64,000 nucleotides of DNA from Akkermansia sp. (GCA_017555205.1 JAFZGW010000002.1:1-64000); one strand, 5' to 3'; positions 7,804-16,545 are shown, counted from the stretch's first letter. The notes: generated by a model from the letters alone, not told the origin. Made by a program: numbers and translations.

Positions 7804-8588
7804 CTGACTTCATCATCACACTGGCACAATATGCGCCGTACTACTCAGATAGCAGCGGCTTTATGATGTCCCCCGGCTCGGGTGGCATGTATGGATTGAC
7901 AAGCATCATCGGCGTAGGCCTCATTCTCCTGGCAGGTATCATCGGCGGCATAGTCCAATCCCGCATGCAGGCCAGCGTAAAGAAATTTTCAGCCACTCCG
8001 GCACCGCTGACCGGCGCTCAAGTAGCTCGCCGCATGCTTGACAGCTACGGGTTGTACCATGTGCAGGTAACCCATACCCCGGGTGCCCTGACAGACCACT
8101 ATAACCCGGCCAACCAAACAGTCAATCTGAGCGATACCGTATACTCTCAGCCCACCGTGGCAGCCATGGCTGTGGCCGCGCACGAGTGCGGGCATGCTGT
8201 ACAACACGCACAACGCTACGCATGGTTGACCATGCGCAGCGAACTTGTACCGCTGGTGAACTTGGGCTCACGCTTAGGCCAAATTGTACTTATGGTAGGT
8301 TTAGCGCTCGTCTGTATGGGGAGCGGCACCACAGTAGCGTGGATTGGGCTTGCCCTCTTTGCCACGACTACCGTCTTTGCCTTGGTTACCCTGCCGGTGG
8401 AATTCGACGCATCTCGCCGTGCGCTGGCATGGCTGGACTCCTCCGGCTTGGCGAACCGGGCCATGCACGGACAAGCCGGCACGGCGTTGAAGTGGGCTGC
8501 GATGACCTATGTTGCTGCAGCGCTTTCCTCCATTGCCATGCTGGTGTACTATGCCCTCATGCTACTCAATGCGCGCAACAGAGAATAG
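7800..8588 (+). CDS. Membrane zinc metallopeptidase, YugP family
   Basis: A 262-residue membrane protein of the neutral zinc metallopeptidase family represented by Bacillus YugP. It has an N-terminal transmembrane helix (SIIGVGLILLAGIIGGIVQSRM), the zinc-binding HECGHAVQH (about 123-131; HExxH type), a FDASRRA motif that usually supplies the third ligand region, and two further hydrophobic segments around 160-200 and near the C-terminus. The family probably degrades membrane-associated proteins; natural substrates are poorly known. Its start overlaps the stop of a possible small membrane protein. Confidence 0.88.
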   Translation: MTDFIITLAQYAPYYSDSSGFMMSPGSGGMYGLTSIIGVGLILLAGIIGGIVQSRMQASVKKFSATPAPLTGAQVARRMLDSYGLYHVQVTHTPGALTDHYNPANQTVNLSDTVYSQPTVAAMAVAAHECGHAVQHAQRYAWLTMRSELVPLVNLGSRLGQIVLMVGLALVCMGSGTTVAWIGLALFATTTVFALVTLPVEFDASRRALAWLDSSGLANRAMHGQAGTALKWAAMTYVAAALSSIAMLVYYALMLLNARNRE

Positions 8589-8638
8589 AATCGGGGCGCA
8601 CTATTCCGCTATAGCAATTTAGCCATAACACCCGGAGA

Positions 8639-8917
8639 ATGAACCGCAAACAACTGCTGGAGCACATTCGCAATGCCTTGGGTGGCACAGCCACTCACAG
8701 GGCTGCGGAGTTGGCGCTCAACTCCGTGATTCGGGCTATGCAAGATGGCTTGCGCGAAGACGGCGAAGTAAAATTGGCACGTTTCGGCACCTTCCGCATG
8801 CGGCAGGTTGCGGCACGTCGCCTGCTACTGCCCGGTAGTAACAGCCCCATGCAATTACCTTCCCGCCGCGTGTTGCGATTCACCCCCACGCCATCCGGTA
8901 GTAAAAAAAAGAGGTAA
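8639..8917 (+). CDS. HU/IHF-family DNA-binding protein
   Basis: A 92-residue basic protein with the HU/IHF fold: an N-terminal helical pair (MNRKQLLEHIRNAL...AAELALNSVIRAMQDGL), then GEVKLARFGTFRMRQ, the most conserved family motif, and a beta-arm. At the arm tip, where most family members have RNP, this protein has LLP: the DNA-intercalating proline position is kept while the preceding Arg-Asn is lost. The C-terminus is a Lys-rich tail (SGSKKKR). It likely bends or compacts DNA. Two HU-like paralogues often coexist, and this may be the divergent one. Confidence 0.82.
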   Translation: MNRKQLLEHIRNALGGTATHRAAELALNSVIRAMQDGLREDGEVKLARFGTFRMRQVAARRLLLPGSNSPMQLPSRRVLRFTPTPSGSKKKR

Positions 8918-8931
8918 GACACACTTCTGAC

Positions 8932-8959
8932 TTCCGACTAAAGCAATAAAGTATAGAAT
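8932..8959 (+). promoter_or_regulatory. Leaderless promoter of the thioredoxin-like lipoprotein gene
   Basis: TAGAAT (8954-8959) is followed by seven bases AGGGGGC and the ATG at 8967. A weak -35 candidate TTCCGA (8932-8937) lies 16 bp upstream. The G-run sits too close to the ATG to act as a normal ribosome binding site. Confidence 0.5.
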
Positions 8960-8966
8960 AGGGGGC

Positions 8967-9512
8967 ATGAGGCAAATGCTTAGAGTCATCCTGTTTATAT
9001 GCCCCGCGGCTCTAATGCTGATGGGGTGCGGTGATTCAGATACAGACAAAGCGGCTCGAGCAGCACAATTCACGACCTCAGTCAAACCGGCGCCCAATCC
9101 ACAAAGAGAACAATTACAGGATTTGGTACGCAAGGATTACGATGCAACACCCGGTCTGCCGGGCGCCCCTAAATACGAGCTATACAGCGAATATAAGGGC
9201 GAGGACATACGCCAAGTTACCGGTGTATCCGGTCGCAGTCTGTTGTTGTTTTTCAGTGCCCCGTGGTGCAAACACAGCGATGCTATGCGCCGTGCATTAC
9301 AAGAACTGGCCGAACAGGAAAAAGGCGGCATACAAGTGGTGGAGGTAAATGCCGACACCTTCCCCGTACTGGCGGAGGAGTTTTCCATCACCAAGGTGCC
9401 AACCGTCATCCTCTACACTGAAGGTGTAAAGCTGCGCACATTAGAAGGCTCCCGCACAGCAAGCGAGCTCCGTGACTTCATGCGCAAAGTTCTTACTCAA
9501 AGCAACAAGTAA
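8967..9512 (+). CDS. Thioredoxin-like lipoprotein with monothiol active site
   Basis: A 181-residue exported lipoprotein. The lipobox LMGC places the lipidated cysteine at residue 21. The C-terminal two thirds is a thioredoxin fold: LLLFFSAPWCKHSDAMRRAL (about 92-111), a central strand IQVVEVNADTFPVLAEEFSI, and the cis-proline loop KVPTVILY. The redox motif is WCKHS, so the second cysteine of CxxC is a serine. Family knowledge suggests a monothiol reductase/isomerase, or a structural role, and not a dithiol oxidoreductase. It stands alone between the HU-like gene and trpS. Confidence 0.85.
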   Translation: MRQMLRVILFICPAALMLMGCGDSDTDKAARAAQFTTSVKPAPNPQREQLQDLVRKDYDATPGLPGAPKYELYSEYKGEDIRQVTGVSGRSLLLFFSAPWCKHSDAMRRALQELAEQEKGGIQVVEVNADTFPVLAEEFSITKVPTVILYTEGVKLRTLEGSRTASELRDFMRKVLTQSNK

Positions 9513-9569
9513 AATAATTTCACAACAACTAGCCACAAACTAACTCATTACAACCGCTCATTCATTATC

Positions 9570-10544
9570 ATGAGATTTTTAACAGGTTTACAGCCCAGCG
9601 GGCAACTCCACATCGGCAACTATTTCGGCGCTATCAAATCCGCAGTCGAACTGCAGGAAAAAGGCGAGGCTTTCTACTTCATCGCCAACTACCATGCCAT
9701 GACCACCATGGATAGCGCAGAGACGCTGCGTAATAACACTATCGACCTGGCCATCGACTTTCTGGCCTGCGGGCTCGACCCGCAGAAAGCGGTATTATTC
9801 GCGCAGTCAGCGGTACCCGAGGTGAATGAGCTGGCATGGATTCTCTCCACGGTGTGCCCCATGGGGCTACTGGAGCGCTGCCACTCCTACAAAGACAAAA
9901 TTGCTAAAGGTTTTTCGCCCAATCATGCACTCTTTGCCTACCCTGCTCTCATGGCAGCGGATATCCTGCTCTACAACAGTGATGCCGTACCGGTGGGTAA
10001 AGACCAGAAACAACACCTCGAAGTAACCCGCGACCTTGCCGGTAAGATTAACGATATGTTCGGCGGTGAAATCTTCAAGCTGCCGGAGGCTCTCATCAGC
10101 GAGGTCACAGCTATCGTGCCCGGTCTCGATGGCCAGAAGATGAGCAAGAGCTACGGCAACACCCTGCCCATTTTTGGTGAGGAAAAGCCCTTGCGCAAGC
10201 TCATCAACAAAAAGATTGTTACCGATGCCACCCCGTTGGAGTCCCCCAAACCCACCGAGGGCTCCATCATTTTGGCACTTTACAAACTCTTTGCCACTCC
10301 CGAGCAGTATGAGGAGATGGTCGCAGCACACCAGCGCGGCGGCGTGGGCTATGGGCAGTTCAAAAAAGACCTGTTCGAGGCCTACTGGGAATACTTCCGC
10401 ACCGCCCGCGAGAAACGCGCATGGCTTGTGGCTAACCCCGACTATGTAAAACAAGTGCTCAGCGATGGCGCAGCACGCGCCCGCGAGGAGGCAGCCAAAA
10501 CTATGACTCGCGTTCGCGAAGTTGTGGGGCTTACTTGGTGCTGA
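9570..10544 (+). CDS. trpS: Tryptophanyl-tRNA synthetase
   Basis: A 324-residue class I aminoacyl-tRNA synthetase that charges tRNA-Trp. The HIGH-type signature is HIGN at residues 14-17 (SGQLHIGNYFGA) and the KMSKS loop is at 190-194 (GQKMSKSYGN). Other TrpS motifs are NYHAMTT, AWILSTVCPMGLLERCHSYKDK and PVGKDQKQHLEVTRDLA. Length matches bacterial TrpS. The gene is followed by a hairpin terminator that lies within the 3' end of the convergent DnaJ-like gene. Confidence 0.97.
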   Translation: MRFLTGLQPSGQLHIGNYFGAIKSAVELQEKGEAFYFIANYHAMTTMDSAETLRNNTIDLAIDFLACGLDPQKAVLFAQSAVPEVNELAWILSTVCPMGLLERCHSYKDKIAKGFSPNHALFAYPALMAADILLYNSDAVPVGKDQKQHLEVTRDLAGKINDMFGGEIFKLPEALISEVTAIVPGLDGQKMSKSYGNTLPIFGEEKPLRKLINKKIVTDATPLESPKPTEGSIILALYKLFATPEQYEEMVAAHQRGGVGYGQFKKDLFEAYWEYFRTAREKRAWLVANPDYVKQVLSDGAARAREEAAKTMTRVREVVGLTWC

Positions 10545-10560
10545 TTAGCAACAACAAAAC

Positions 10561-11358
10561 TTAATCCGGCGAGCCTGTACCCCCTGCGGGTACAGGCTTG
10601 TTTGCTCTTGCGGCACGGGCGGACCGGAGCATATGCTCTGCGGCTTTATACCCAGCATCCGCCGCACGTTGCCACCACTGCATAGCCTGCTCACGATCCT
10701 GTGGCAAGCCCTGATAACCATTGTAAAGCATCAATCCGTAGCGACACTGGGCGCGGGGATTCCCGGCCTCCGCCTCGCGATGTATACGCTCAAGGAAATT
10801 AAGCAATTCACGCTCCTGCACCTCGGGCGGCAAATCAGACTCCCCCGGTACTCGCCTAACGTACGGAACGTGCTGCGCAGGCTGCGGGAACTCCCGCCCC
10901 GCATAACTTATGAACCATGGCACCATCACGGCCAGACAAATGGAATAAAAAACAACAAAATGAAGCAAGCCCGCATCTTCCTTGGGGCGCAGGGCAAACA
11001 AACGCGGCACGCCGCCGCTGCGAGAACCTCGCCCGGTATAATGTCTGCGGCGATTACGGCGCTCATAAGCATGCCGCACAGATACCCGCACCCGAGGACG
11101 CGATGCCATGCCGGCCAACTCGGGCGCACAGCGTAAGCGCCGTTGCCGCTCCAACCAAGCATCGTAATCCGCTCTGCGAGTCGGCTCCCCGAGAGTTCGA
11201 TAGGCCTCAGCCACAAGTTTAAAACGCTCCTCTGCCGCCGGATTGCCCGAATTGCGGTCAGGGTGGTACAACATGGCCAAACGTCGATAAGCAGCCTTAA
11301 TTTCGGCAGCAGATGCAGTACCGGGAAGCTCCAAAAGCTGATAATAGTCTGTCCGCAT
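10561..11358 (-). CDS. Membrane-anchored DnaJ-domain / Sel1-repeat protein
   Basis: A 265-residue protein combining three modules. An N-terminal J domain (residues about 1-70) has the HPD motif at 32-34 (YHPDRNSG), so it should stimulate an Hsp70 ATPase. A basic linker (about 75-120) leads to one transmembrane helix (about 130-152, [19 protein letters not shown]). A C-terminal Sel1-like repeat follows ([40 protein letters not shown]). It lacks the zinc-finger and substrate domains of true DnaJ. It may recruit DnaK to the membrane, with the Sel1 part on the far side. No partner gene is adjacent. Confidence 0.82.
   Translation of the reverse strand: MRTDYYQLLELPGTASAAEIKAAYRRLAMLYHPDRNSGNPAAEERFKLVAEAYRTLGEPTRRADYDAWLERQRRLRCAPELAGMASRPRVRVSVRHAYERRNRRRHYTGRGSRSGGVPRLFALRPKEDAGLLHFVVFYSICLAVMVPWFISYAGREFPQPAQHVPYVRRVPGESDLPPEVQERELLNFLERIHREAEAGNPRAQCRYGLMLYNGYQGLPQDREQAMQWWQRAADAGYKAAEHMLRSARAARANKPVPAGGTGSPD
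10573..10605 (+). terminator. Terminator of trpS
   Basis: A perfect 10-bp stem (GCCTGTACCC at 10573-10582, GGGTACAGGC at 10588-10597) with a 5-nt loop, followed by TTGTTTG. It overlaps the last codons of the convergent gene, so it also encodes that protein's C-terminal PVPAGGTG. Confidence 0.75.
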
Positions 11359-11422
11359 GTCTCGTACGCCCCCAGTCTAGCACAGAGCCGGCGGCAAGAA
11401 AAGGCGAAAGTGAAGAATAAGC

Positions 11423-11450
11423 TTTACAACTTCGTTACAGGTGTTATACT
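11423..11450 (+). promoter_or_regulatory. Promoter upstream of the small membrane protein gene
   Basis: TTTACA (11423-11428), 16-bp spacer, TATACT (11445-11450). The predicted leader of about 13 nt contains GGGAGA, a Shine-Dalgarno-like sequence, before the ATG at 11470. Confidence 0.55.
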
Positions 11451-11469
11451 GGCGAATGGGAGATAAGGC

Positions 11470-11892
11470 ATGCACATACCACGCAGTGACAGGAGTCTGA
11501 ATTTTATAGCGCGCGATTGCAGTCCGGGAATGCTTCTTCTCTACGTCCCGGTAGTGGTATTGGTTGTGCTAATCGGCGTGAGTATCAACAGTCCTCAAGT
11601 AGCGGGCAGTGTGGCGCTGTGGGTTATATATATCGCCAAACTATTGATTTTTTCCCCAAACACGTTAGTTTTGCTCAGCGGTCTGGTACCGTTCCTGCAT
11701 GCCCTGCTTCAGCACAGCAACCGCCGCCGTGGGATAGGCGGTGGGCGTTGGTTGCTCTATATGGGGGTCTATTTATCGCCAATCGCTTTTGCCTGTCTGT
11801 ACCTCATGGGGCTACAACTTTCTATGGTAACCCCGGCCGGAGATGCCATCAATTTCCCCTGCAATCCCTTTCAGCTTAATCTCATACCCTGA
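11470..11892 (+). CDS. Hypothetical small integral membrane protein
   Basis: A 140-residue protein of no recognised family. It has three likely membrane helices: about 20-40 (MLLLYVPVVVLVVLIGVSI), 48-75 (VALWVIYIAKLLIFSPNTLVLL) and 98-118 (LYMGVYLSPIAFACLYLMGL). A basic loop (HSNRRRGIGGGR) between the second and third probably faces the cytoplasm. It is one of the few genes here with a Shine-Dalgarno-like GGGAGA. A good promoter lies immediately upstream, which supports expression. It is convergent with the epimerase gene. Confidence 0.6.
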   Translation: MHIPRSDRSLNFIARDCSPGMLLLYVPVVVLVVLIGVSINSPQVAGSVALWVIYIAKLLIFSPNTLVLLSGLVPFLHALLQHSNRRRGIGGGRWLLYMGVYLSPIAFACLYLMGLQLSMVTPAGDAINFPCNPFQLNLIP

Positions 11893-11922
11893 ACGGCAAA
11901 CGACCATTCCGAGAAAAGGCGA

Positions 11923-12702
11923 TTATTTACCCAACTGAGCCCGCACGAAATCAGCAAAGCTATGCTGAGGGCACCAGCCAAGGGCTCGCAGGGTATCCGC
12001 CGTTATCGGGCGCGATATAGTGCTGCGTTTACTCGAAGGGGCATCTTGCGCAGCGGCAGCTATACCGGTAAGCAGCGCCAGCTGCTCATATACCCCGGAC
12101 TTAGTAAACGACTCGCCGCACACATCACACGCCCCGCTAACCTCTTGCTCGGCCAAAAGCATCAGAGCAGCAGCGGCATCTTCCACATGCACATAATTAA
12201 ACACTCGTGTAGGAGCCCCGGGCAAGCGGGGTTCCCCGGCCAAATGGCGGCGCAACAACTCACAGCGACCGGGGCCATACAGTGGCACAAGCCGCGCCAC
12301 ACAACCACCGAATGAAAGAATACGCTGTTCACATTCTTCCAATATGGCTGTTCGCTCGGTTACTGCCCCATAAACCGAAGACGATGAGCAGAAAATACAG
12401 TTTCCCGACAGATGAGCAGCCGCCAGATTCTGCACAGTCTGCAAGTAGCAGTGCCGGTAATCCGCCACCGCCCCCCCACGGGTTGAAAGGCAGCAGAAAA
12501 TAACCGACGGAGCGCCACCACTCATTTCAATTGCCTGAGAAATGGTGGCAGCTGCTGCGCTATCGGCACACAAATCGGCTCCGGCGGCAGCGGTTCTATC
12601 AATGCTCAGCACACCGGCACCAACGGCACGGCATTTATCGGCCAATACCCGCCCCAAAAAACCATAGCCCAGAATCCATACTCTGTGGCCACAAAGCTTC
12701 AT
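11923..12702 (-). CDS. NAD-dependent epimerase/dehydratase family protein
   Basis: A 259-residue short-chain extended reductase-like protein. The nucleotide-binding motif near the N-terminus is ILGYGFLGRVLA, an atypical GxGxxG with a YeeZ-like pattern. SSSSVYGA supplies the tyrosine region, but the usual lysine four residues later is not obvious. VFNYVHVEDAAAALML matches the family's substrate-domain helix. It probably acts on a nucleotide sugar or on an NAD-linked metabolite; the substrate is not predictable. Its start overlaps the ispD stop by 4 nt, so the two genes are translationally coupled. Confidence 0.78.
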   Translation of the reverse strand: MKLCGHRVWILGYGFLGRVLADKCRAVGAGVLSIDRTAAAGADLCADSAAAATISQAIEMSGGAPSVIFCCLSTRGGAVADYRHCYLQTVQNLAAAHLSGNCIFCSSSSVYGAVTERTAILEECEQRILSFGGCVARLVPLYGPGRCELLRRHLAGEPRLPGAPTRVFNYVHVEDAAAALMLLAEQEVSGACDVCGESFTKSGVYEQLALLTGIAAAAQDAPSSKRSTISRPITADTLRALGWCPQHSFADFVRAQLGK

Positions 12703-13373
12703 TCTGTGGAGCGATTGTTGAAAATCAATTCAGCAAGTTCCAGATCTCCCGGCAGGGTGATTTTGAGATTGGGACCCACCTGTACCAGACGCGTCGGAAC
12801 ACCGAGGGTCTCCATCGCACTCACCTCATCAGTCACAACAAGCCCCTGCTCCGCCACACAGTCATAGGCACGGCGCAGCAAATTGATATCGAAAATCTGG
12901 GGTGTTTCCATACCCCACAGGCAATCACGGCTTACCTTTTCGGGCAGGCTCAGTCCATCTGCATCCACACGTTTCAAAGTGTCGACCACCGGGTGAGCGC
13001 AAGCTGCTGCTCCGGTCTGAGCAGCAGCAGCCAAACATGCACGAATGCCTTGGGGCGAAATGAGCGGGCGGGCGCCATCGTGCACGGCTACCCAACGAGT
13101 ATCTGCCGGCAGAGCGGCAAGCCCCGCCGCCACGGAATCCTGACGTTCAGCACCGCCATCCACTCGCAGAACCGGCACGGAGTAGCTGCCCCCGGCCAAC
13201 CCCACAGTCTGCCAACGCTCCTCGGGGCACACCACCACCACACAAGCACAACCGGCCTCGACAAAAGCCTGCACACTGCGGCACAACACCGGCTCCCCCG
13301 CAAGCGGGGCAGCCAGTTTGTCAAATCCGGCGCGGCGGGAACTCCCCGCGGCTACAATAACGGCACTGAACAT
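12699..13373 (-). CDS. ispD: 2-C-methyl-D-erythritol 4-phosphate cytidylyltransferase
   Basis: A 224-residue enzyme of the non-mevalonate isoprenoid pathway that couples MEP to CTP. Diagnostic motifs are VIVAAGSSRRAGFDKL (the glycine-rich CTP-binding loop), VDGGAERQDSVAAGL, VAVHDGARPLI and the C-terminal ITLPGDLELAE. TDEVSAMETLG is also typical. Length fits. ispF is not fused or adjacent; ispH of the same pathway lies at 59.1-60.3 kb. The gene is coupled to the downstream epimerase gene and sits 9 nt after the YqeY gene in the same direction. Confidence 0.95.
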   Translation of the reverse strand: MFSAVIVAAGSSRRAGFDKLAAPLAGEPVLCRSVQAFVEAGCACVVVVCPEERWQTVGLAGGSYSVPVLRVDGGAERQDSVAAGLAALPADTRWVAVHDGARPLISPQGIRACLAAAAQTGAAACAHPVVDTLKRVDADGLSLPEKVSRDCLWGMETPQIFDINLLRRAYDCVAEQGLVVTDEVSAMETLGVPTRLVQVGPNLKITLPGDLELAELIFNNRSTE

Positions 13374-13382
13374 AAAGACGAA

Positions 13383-13838
13383 TTAAGCCAGACGTGAACC
13401 CACCAGCTTAGAGAGCAGCTTACCGGGAGCAGCACCGGCCGTGCGAGCCTGCATCTCCTTCATCACTCGGCCCATGTCCTTTTTAGACGTAGCACCAAGC
13501 TCCGCAATCACGGCATCGAGTATAGGCAGAATCTCCTCCTCGCTAAGCTCTGCGGGCAGGAACGCAGTCAGAGCCTTAATCTCAGCCTGCTCCTTCTCGG
13601 CAAGCTCAGGGCGACCGGCTTTCTCATACATAGCGATAGCATCCTCGCGCTGCTTAATCTGCTTGCGCACCACATTCTGAGCCTCCGTCTCCGTGAGCTG
13701 CTCGTGTGCATTACCCTTAGCTACCTGGGCATTCTGCAAAGCCGCCTTCAAGCTGCGCAGGGCACCAAGCGTCACGGTGTCCTTACCCAGCATTGCCGCC
13801 TTCATTCCGGCGGTAATAGAATCATATATCGTACTCAT
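13383..13838 (-). CDS. GatB/YqeY domain protein
   Basis: A 151-residue protein of the YqeY family, related to the tRNA-interacting tail domain of the amidotransferase GatB. It opens STIYDSITAGMKAAMLGKDTVTLGALRSLKAALQ and continues with KQIKQREDAIAMYEKAGRPELAEKEQAEI and a C-terminal helical bundle ending GKLLSKLVGSRLA. The family is thought to bind tRNA or act in amidotransferase-like reactions, but its role is not settled. It is the first gene of the coupled yqeY-ispD-epimerase group, with its own near-leaderless promoter. Confidence 0.9.
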   Translation of the reverse strand: MSTIYDSITAGMKAAMLGKDTVTLGALRSLKAALQNAQVAKGNAHEQLTETEAQNVVRKQIKQREDAIAMYEKAGRPELAEKEQAEIKALTAFLPAELSEEEILPILDAVIAELGATSKKDMGRVMKEMQARTAGAAPGKLLSKLVGSRLA

Positions 13839-13847
13839 AACGTCTGC

Positions 13848-13876
13848 ATTTTACCCCCAAGACTTGCGACACGCAA
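13848..13876 (-). promoter_or_regulatory. Promoter of the yqeY-ispD-epimerase group
   Basis: Minus strand: TTGCGT (13876-13871), 17-bp spacer, TAAAAT (13853-13848), then 9 nt to the ATG at 13838. Confidence 0.65.
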
Positions 13877-13900
13877 GAAAAATCCCCGCCATAGTTCCAA

Positions 13901-15109
13901 TCAGCGCAGCATGTTGAGCGCGCGCTCGGTAGCGGAGAGAGCCGCGGCGACGTCATCCTCGGTGTTGTAGGCGGCAAATGAGTAGCGAGTAGTACCGGTT
14001 GTACCAAGGTACTGCATGAGCGGTTGACAGCAGTGGTGGCCTGTGCGCACGGCTATTCCCATTTGGTCCAATAGGGTGCCCAAATCGTAATGGTGAACAC
14101 CGGGAATTAGAATGGAAATGAGCGCACCTCGCCCCTCCCGCGGGCCGAGTATATTGATACCACCCAAGGCACTCAGGCCATCGTAAAGAGCGCGTGTGAG
14201 CTTCTGCTCGTGGGCATCTATCGTGGCTAAGCCCTTGCTCTGCACATAATCGAGAGCGGCCGCCAACACTATATTGCCGGCAATATTGGGAGTACCGGCC
14301 TCGTACTTAAAGGGTAAGTCATTGTAGGTGGTGGAGGTGAATGAGACCTCCTTAATCATCTCGCCGCCGCCAAGCCACGGCGGCAGCTGCGCCAACAATT
14401 CTTCCCTGCCCCACAGCACGCCCGTGCCGGTAGGACCATACACCTTGTGCCCGGAGAAGGCGTAAAAATCGCAGCCGAGCGCTTGCACATTGACCTCGAC
14501 ATGGGCCGTACTCTGAGCACCGTCTACCAAAAATATGCAATCGGGGCGGTTGCGCTTGGCGGCCTCAATCATCTGCGGAATGGGATTAATGACCCCAAGG
14601 GCATTGGAAATGTAGGGGGCAGCAACAATGCGTGTACGCGGGTTCAACATGCCGAGATAGGCGGCCATATCGAACGTAAGCTCAGGAGTAAGCGGAATGG
14701 GGCGCAACACCGCGCCGGTGCGACTACAGAGCATCTGCCAAGGAACGATGTTGGAGTGGTGAGCATCCGTTGTAACGAGTATCTCATCCCCCGCTCCCAC
14801 TAAGCCGGAGAGAGCAAGCACCTGAGCCACCAGATTGATACCGGCCGTGCAGCCGGAGGTAAAGACGATTTCACGCTCGGAGGCAGCATGCAGGAAACGC
14901 GCAACAGTCGAGCGAGCCTGTTCGTGCTGCTCGGTAGCGAGGCGGCTGAGATAGTGAGCCCCACGGTGGATGTTGGAGTTAACTTTTTCATAATAATCCA
15001 ACTCGGCCTGCAACACACAACGGGGTTTTTGAGTGGTGGCGGCGTTGTCGAGGTAAACCAAGGGACGCTTGCCGATATGTGTGGCAAGGATGGGGAACTC
15101 AGATGTCAT
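13901..15109 (-). CDS. sufS: Cysteine desulfurase, SufS type
   Basis: A 402-residue PLP-dependent desulfurase that releases sulfur from cysteine for iron-sulfur cluster assembly. Motifs: YLDNAATTQKP near the N-terminus, ANIHRGAHYLS-like NSNIHRGAHYLSRLA, TSGCTAGINLVAQ, the PLP lysine in FSGHKVYGPTGTGVLWG, and the active-site cysteine region RTGHHCCQPLMQYLG. This is the group II (SufS/CsdA) arrangement. The ATG at 15109 is preferred to the TTG six codons upstream because homologues start near this methionine. No sufBCD or sufU genes are adjacent. Confidence 0.93.
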   Translation of the reverse strand: MTSEFPILATHIGKRPLVYLDNAATTQKPRCVLQAELDYYEKVNSNIHRGAHYLSRLATEQHEQARSTVARFLHAASEREIVFTSGCTAGINLVAQVLALSGLVGAGDEILVTTDAHHSNIVPWQMLCSRTGAVLRPIPLTPELTFDMAAYLGMLNPRTRIVAAPYISNALGVINPIPQMIEAAKRNRPDCIFLVDGAQSTAHVEVNVQALGCDFYAFSGHKVYGPTGTGVLWGREELLAQLPPWLGGGEMIKEVSFTSTTYNDLPFKYEAGTPNIAGNIVLAAALDYVQSKGLATIDAHEQKLTRALYDGLSALGGINILGPREGRGALISILIPGVHHYDLGTLLDQMGIAVRTGHHCCQPLMQYLGTTGTTRYSFAAYNTEDDVAAALSATERALNMLR

Positions 15110-15135
15110 GAAATTACAATTCAACAATTGCGTGC

Positions 15136-16545
15136 TCAGTGTATACCACGAATGTGGTCAATCATGCGGTGTGCCTGCTCGGGCACATACTCTTGCCATG
15201 TATTATCGCTCTCATTTATCATACGAATAATGTCGCGAGGCGTTTGGAAGAGGAGTTTTTGGTTGAAATAAGGCACGGAAATGATGTTACCGTTGTCGAG
15301 CAGGTACTTGTAGAGATAGGCGTATTTGGAGGGGGCCTCGTAGGTGCCGGCCGTCACGAACTCACCCGTGCGGCGGTTAATCCACGGAGTGACATATAGT
15401 TTGGTGCGGTTGAGGAAGAGACTGCCCATGTCGGAAAGAATGCCACCGGGGCTATCGGTAGCCCACTTATCTTTGAACAGCTCATTGAGCAAACCTATGG
15501 AAAGTGCAATGGCAACAGGCTCGCGGGTGAATTGATTGAGCAGCGAGGAAAGGCGGTGGAAGTGGGTGATATTGGTAACCATCACCGTCTTACCGCAGGC
15601 TGCCAAGGCATCCGCCCTGTCGATAAAGTCGAGCAAATCCACCTCTTTACCATCACCACGCAGCAGGTTAGAAAGCGATATTTCGCAAATGTCGACCACT
15701 CGCTCCCGCTGCGCATCGGGCAGGCTCTCGTTGAACTTGGTGCGCACGGCATCCATCATCTCAAGGTGTATATTGCAAAGCGGCAAGAAACTGCCACGCA
15801 TAAGCACGATGGGGCGCTTGTAGAGGAAATCGGCCGGCTGGGCTACTGTGCCGTCGGGGCAGAACAGTGTAGCCTGACTCAAGCCGCTACGCACGAGCTG
15901 CAACGCCAATATGCGGTTGTCGAACATGCCGAACCCGGCTCCCGAAAAACGCATAAAGTCGATTTCAAACATGCTGCGGTCAAGGTTATCGCCCACGCTT
16001 GTTACAAAATCCTCCATGTGCTCGCGCTTATAAAACAACGCATAAAGAAGATTCACGCCCAATACACCCAATATGCGCATCTGCACATCATGATCGGGCA
16101 CCAACAGACGCACATGCATTACAAAGTCACTCGGCTCAGCCATTGGGCGCAACTGAAAACGCACACCAATCCATGCACTCCAAGGACCGTTGTCCCGGTA
16201 CCCTTTGCACTTCACCGTATTGCAAAATGAGAAAAAGCAGCTTTCGGCGCCGCGTTTCTCGCCCAAGCGATTGATGAGCTGAGAGTATTCATAATCCATC
16301 ATCTGCACCAAGCGCTCTTGTGATACATAGCGACGCACCGGCCCGTAGAGCGTATCGCTCACGGTCATATCGTATGCAGATATGGTCTTTGCAACGGTAC
16401 CAGCAGCCCCGGATGATCGGAAAAACCAATTAGCGGTCTCCTGACCGGCTCCGATTTCCGCAAATGAACCGTAAAAATTTTTATCCATGTTAATGCAGAA
16501 CGCCTTTTCTTGGGTTGCTGCATAAGTCTGAGTATCTGAGGACAT
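15136..16545 (-). CDS. Conserved protein of unknown function (FAEIGAGQE family)
   Basis: A 469-residue cytosolic-looking protein with no signal peptide or membrane segment. The N-terminal block KNFYGSFAEIGAGQETA followed by SGAAGTVAKTISAYDM and the downstream FQLRPMAEPSDFVMHVRLL, GVLGVNLLYALFY and FMRFSGAGF match a protein family I recognise from Bacteroidota and relatives. Databases there sometimes label it a nicotinate-nucleotide adenylyltransferase, but it shows no HxGH nucleotidyltransferase motif. I know of no established function. It lies 31 nt after the PBP gene and 26 nt before sufS on the same strand, so it is probably co-transcribed with them. Confidence 0.85.
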   Translation of the reverse strand: MSSDTQTYAATQEKAFCINMDKNFYGSFAEIGAGQETANWFFRSSGAAGTVAKTISAYDMTVSDTLYGPVRRYVSQERLVQMMDYEYSQLINRLGEKRGAESCFFSFCNTVKCKGYRDNGPWSAWIGVRFQLRPMAEPSDFVMHVRLLVPDHDVQMRILGVLGVNLLYALFYKREHMEDFVTSVGDNLDRSMFEIDFMRFSGAGFGMFDNRILALQLVRSGLSQATLFCPDGTVAQPADFLYKRPIVLMRGSFLPLCNIHLEMMDAVRTKFNESLPDAQRERVVDICEISLSNLLRGDGKEVDLLDFIDRADALAACGKTVMVTNITHFHRLSSLLNQFTREPVAIALSIGLLNELFKDKWATDSPGGILSDMGSLFLNRTKLYVTPWINRRTGEFVTAGTYEAPSKYAYLYKYLLDNGNIISVPYFNQKLLFQTPRDIIRMINESDNTWQEYVPEQAHRMIDHIRGIH

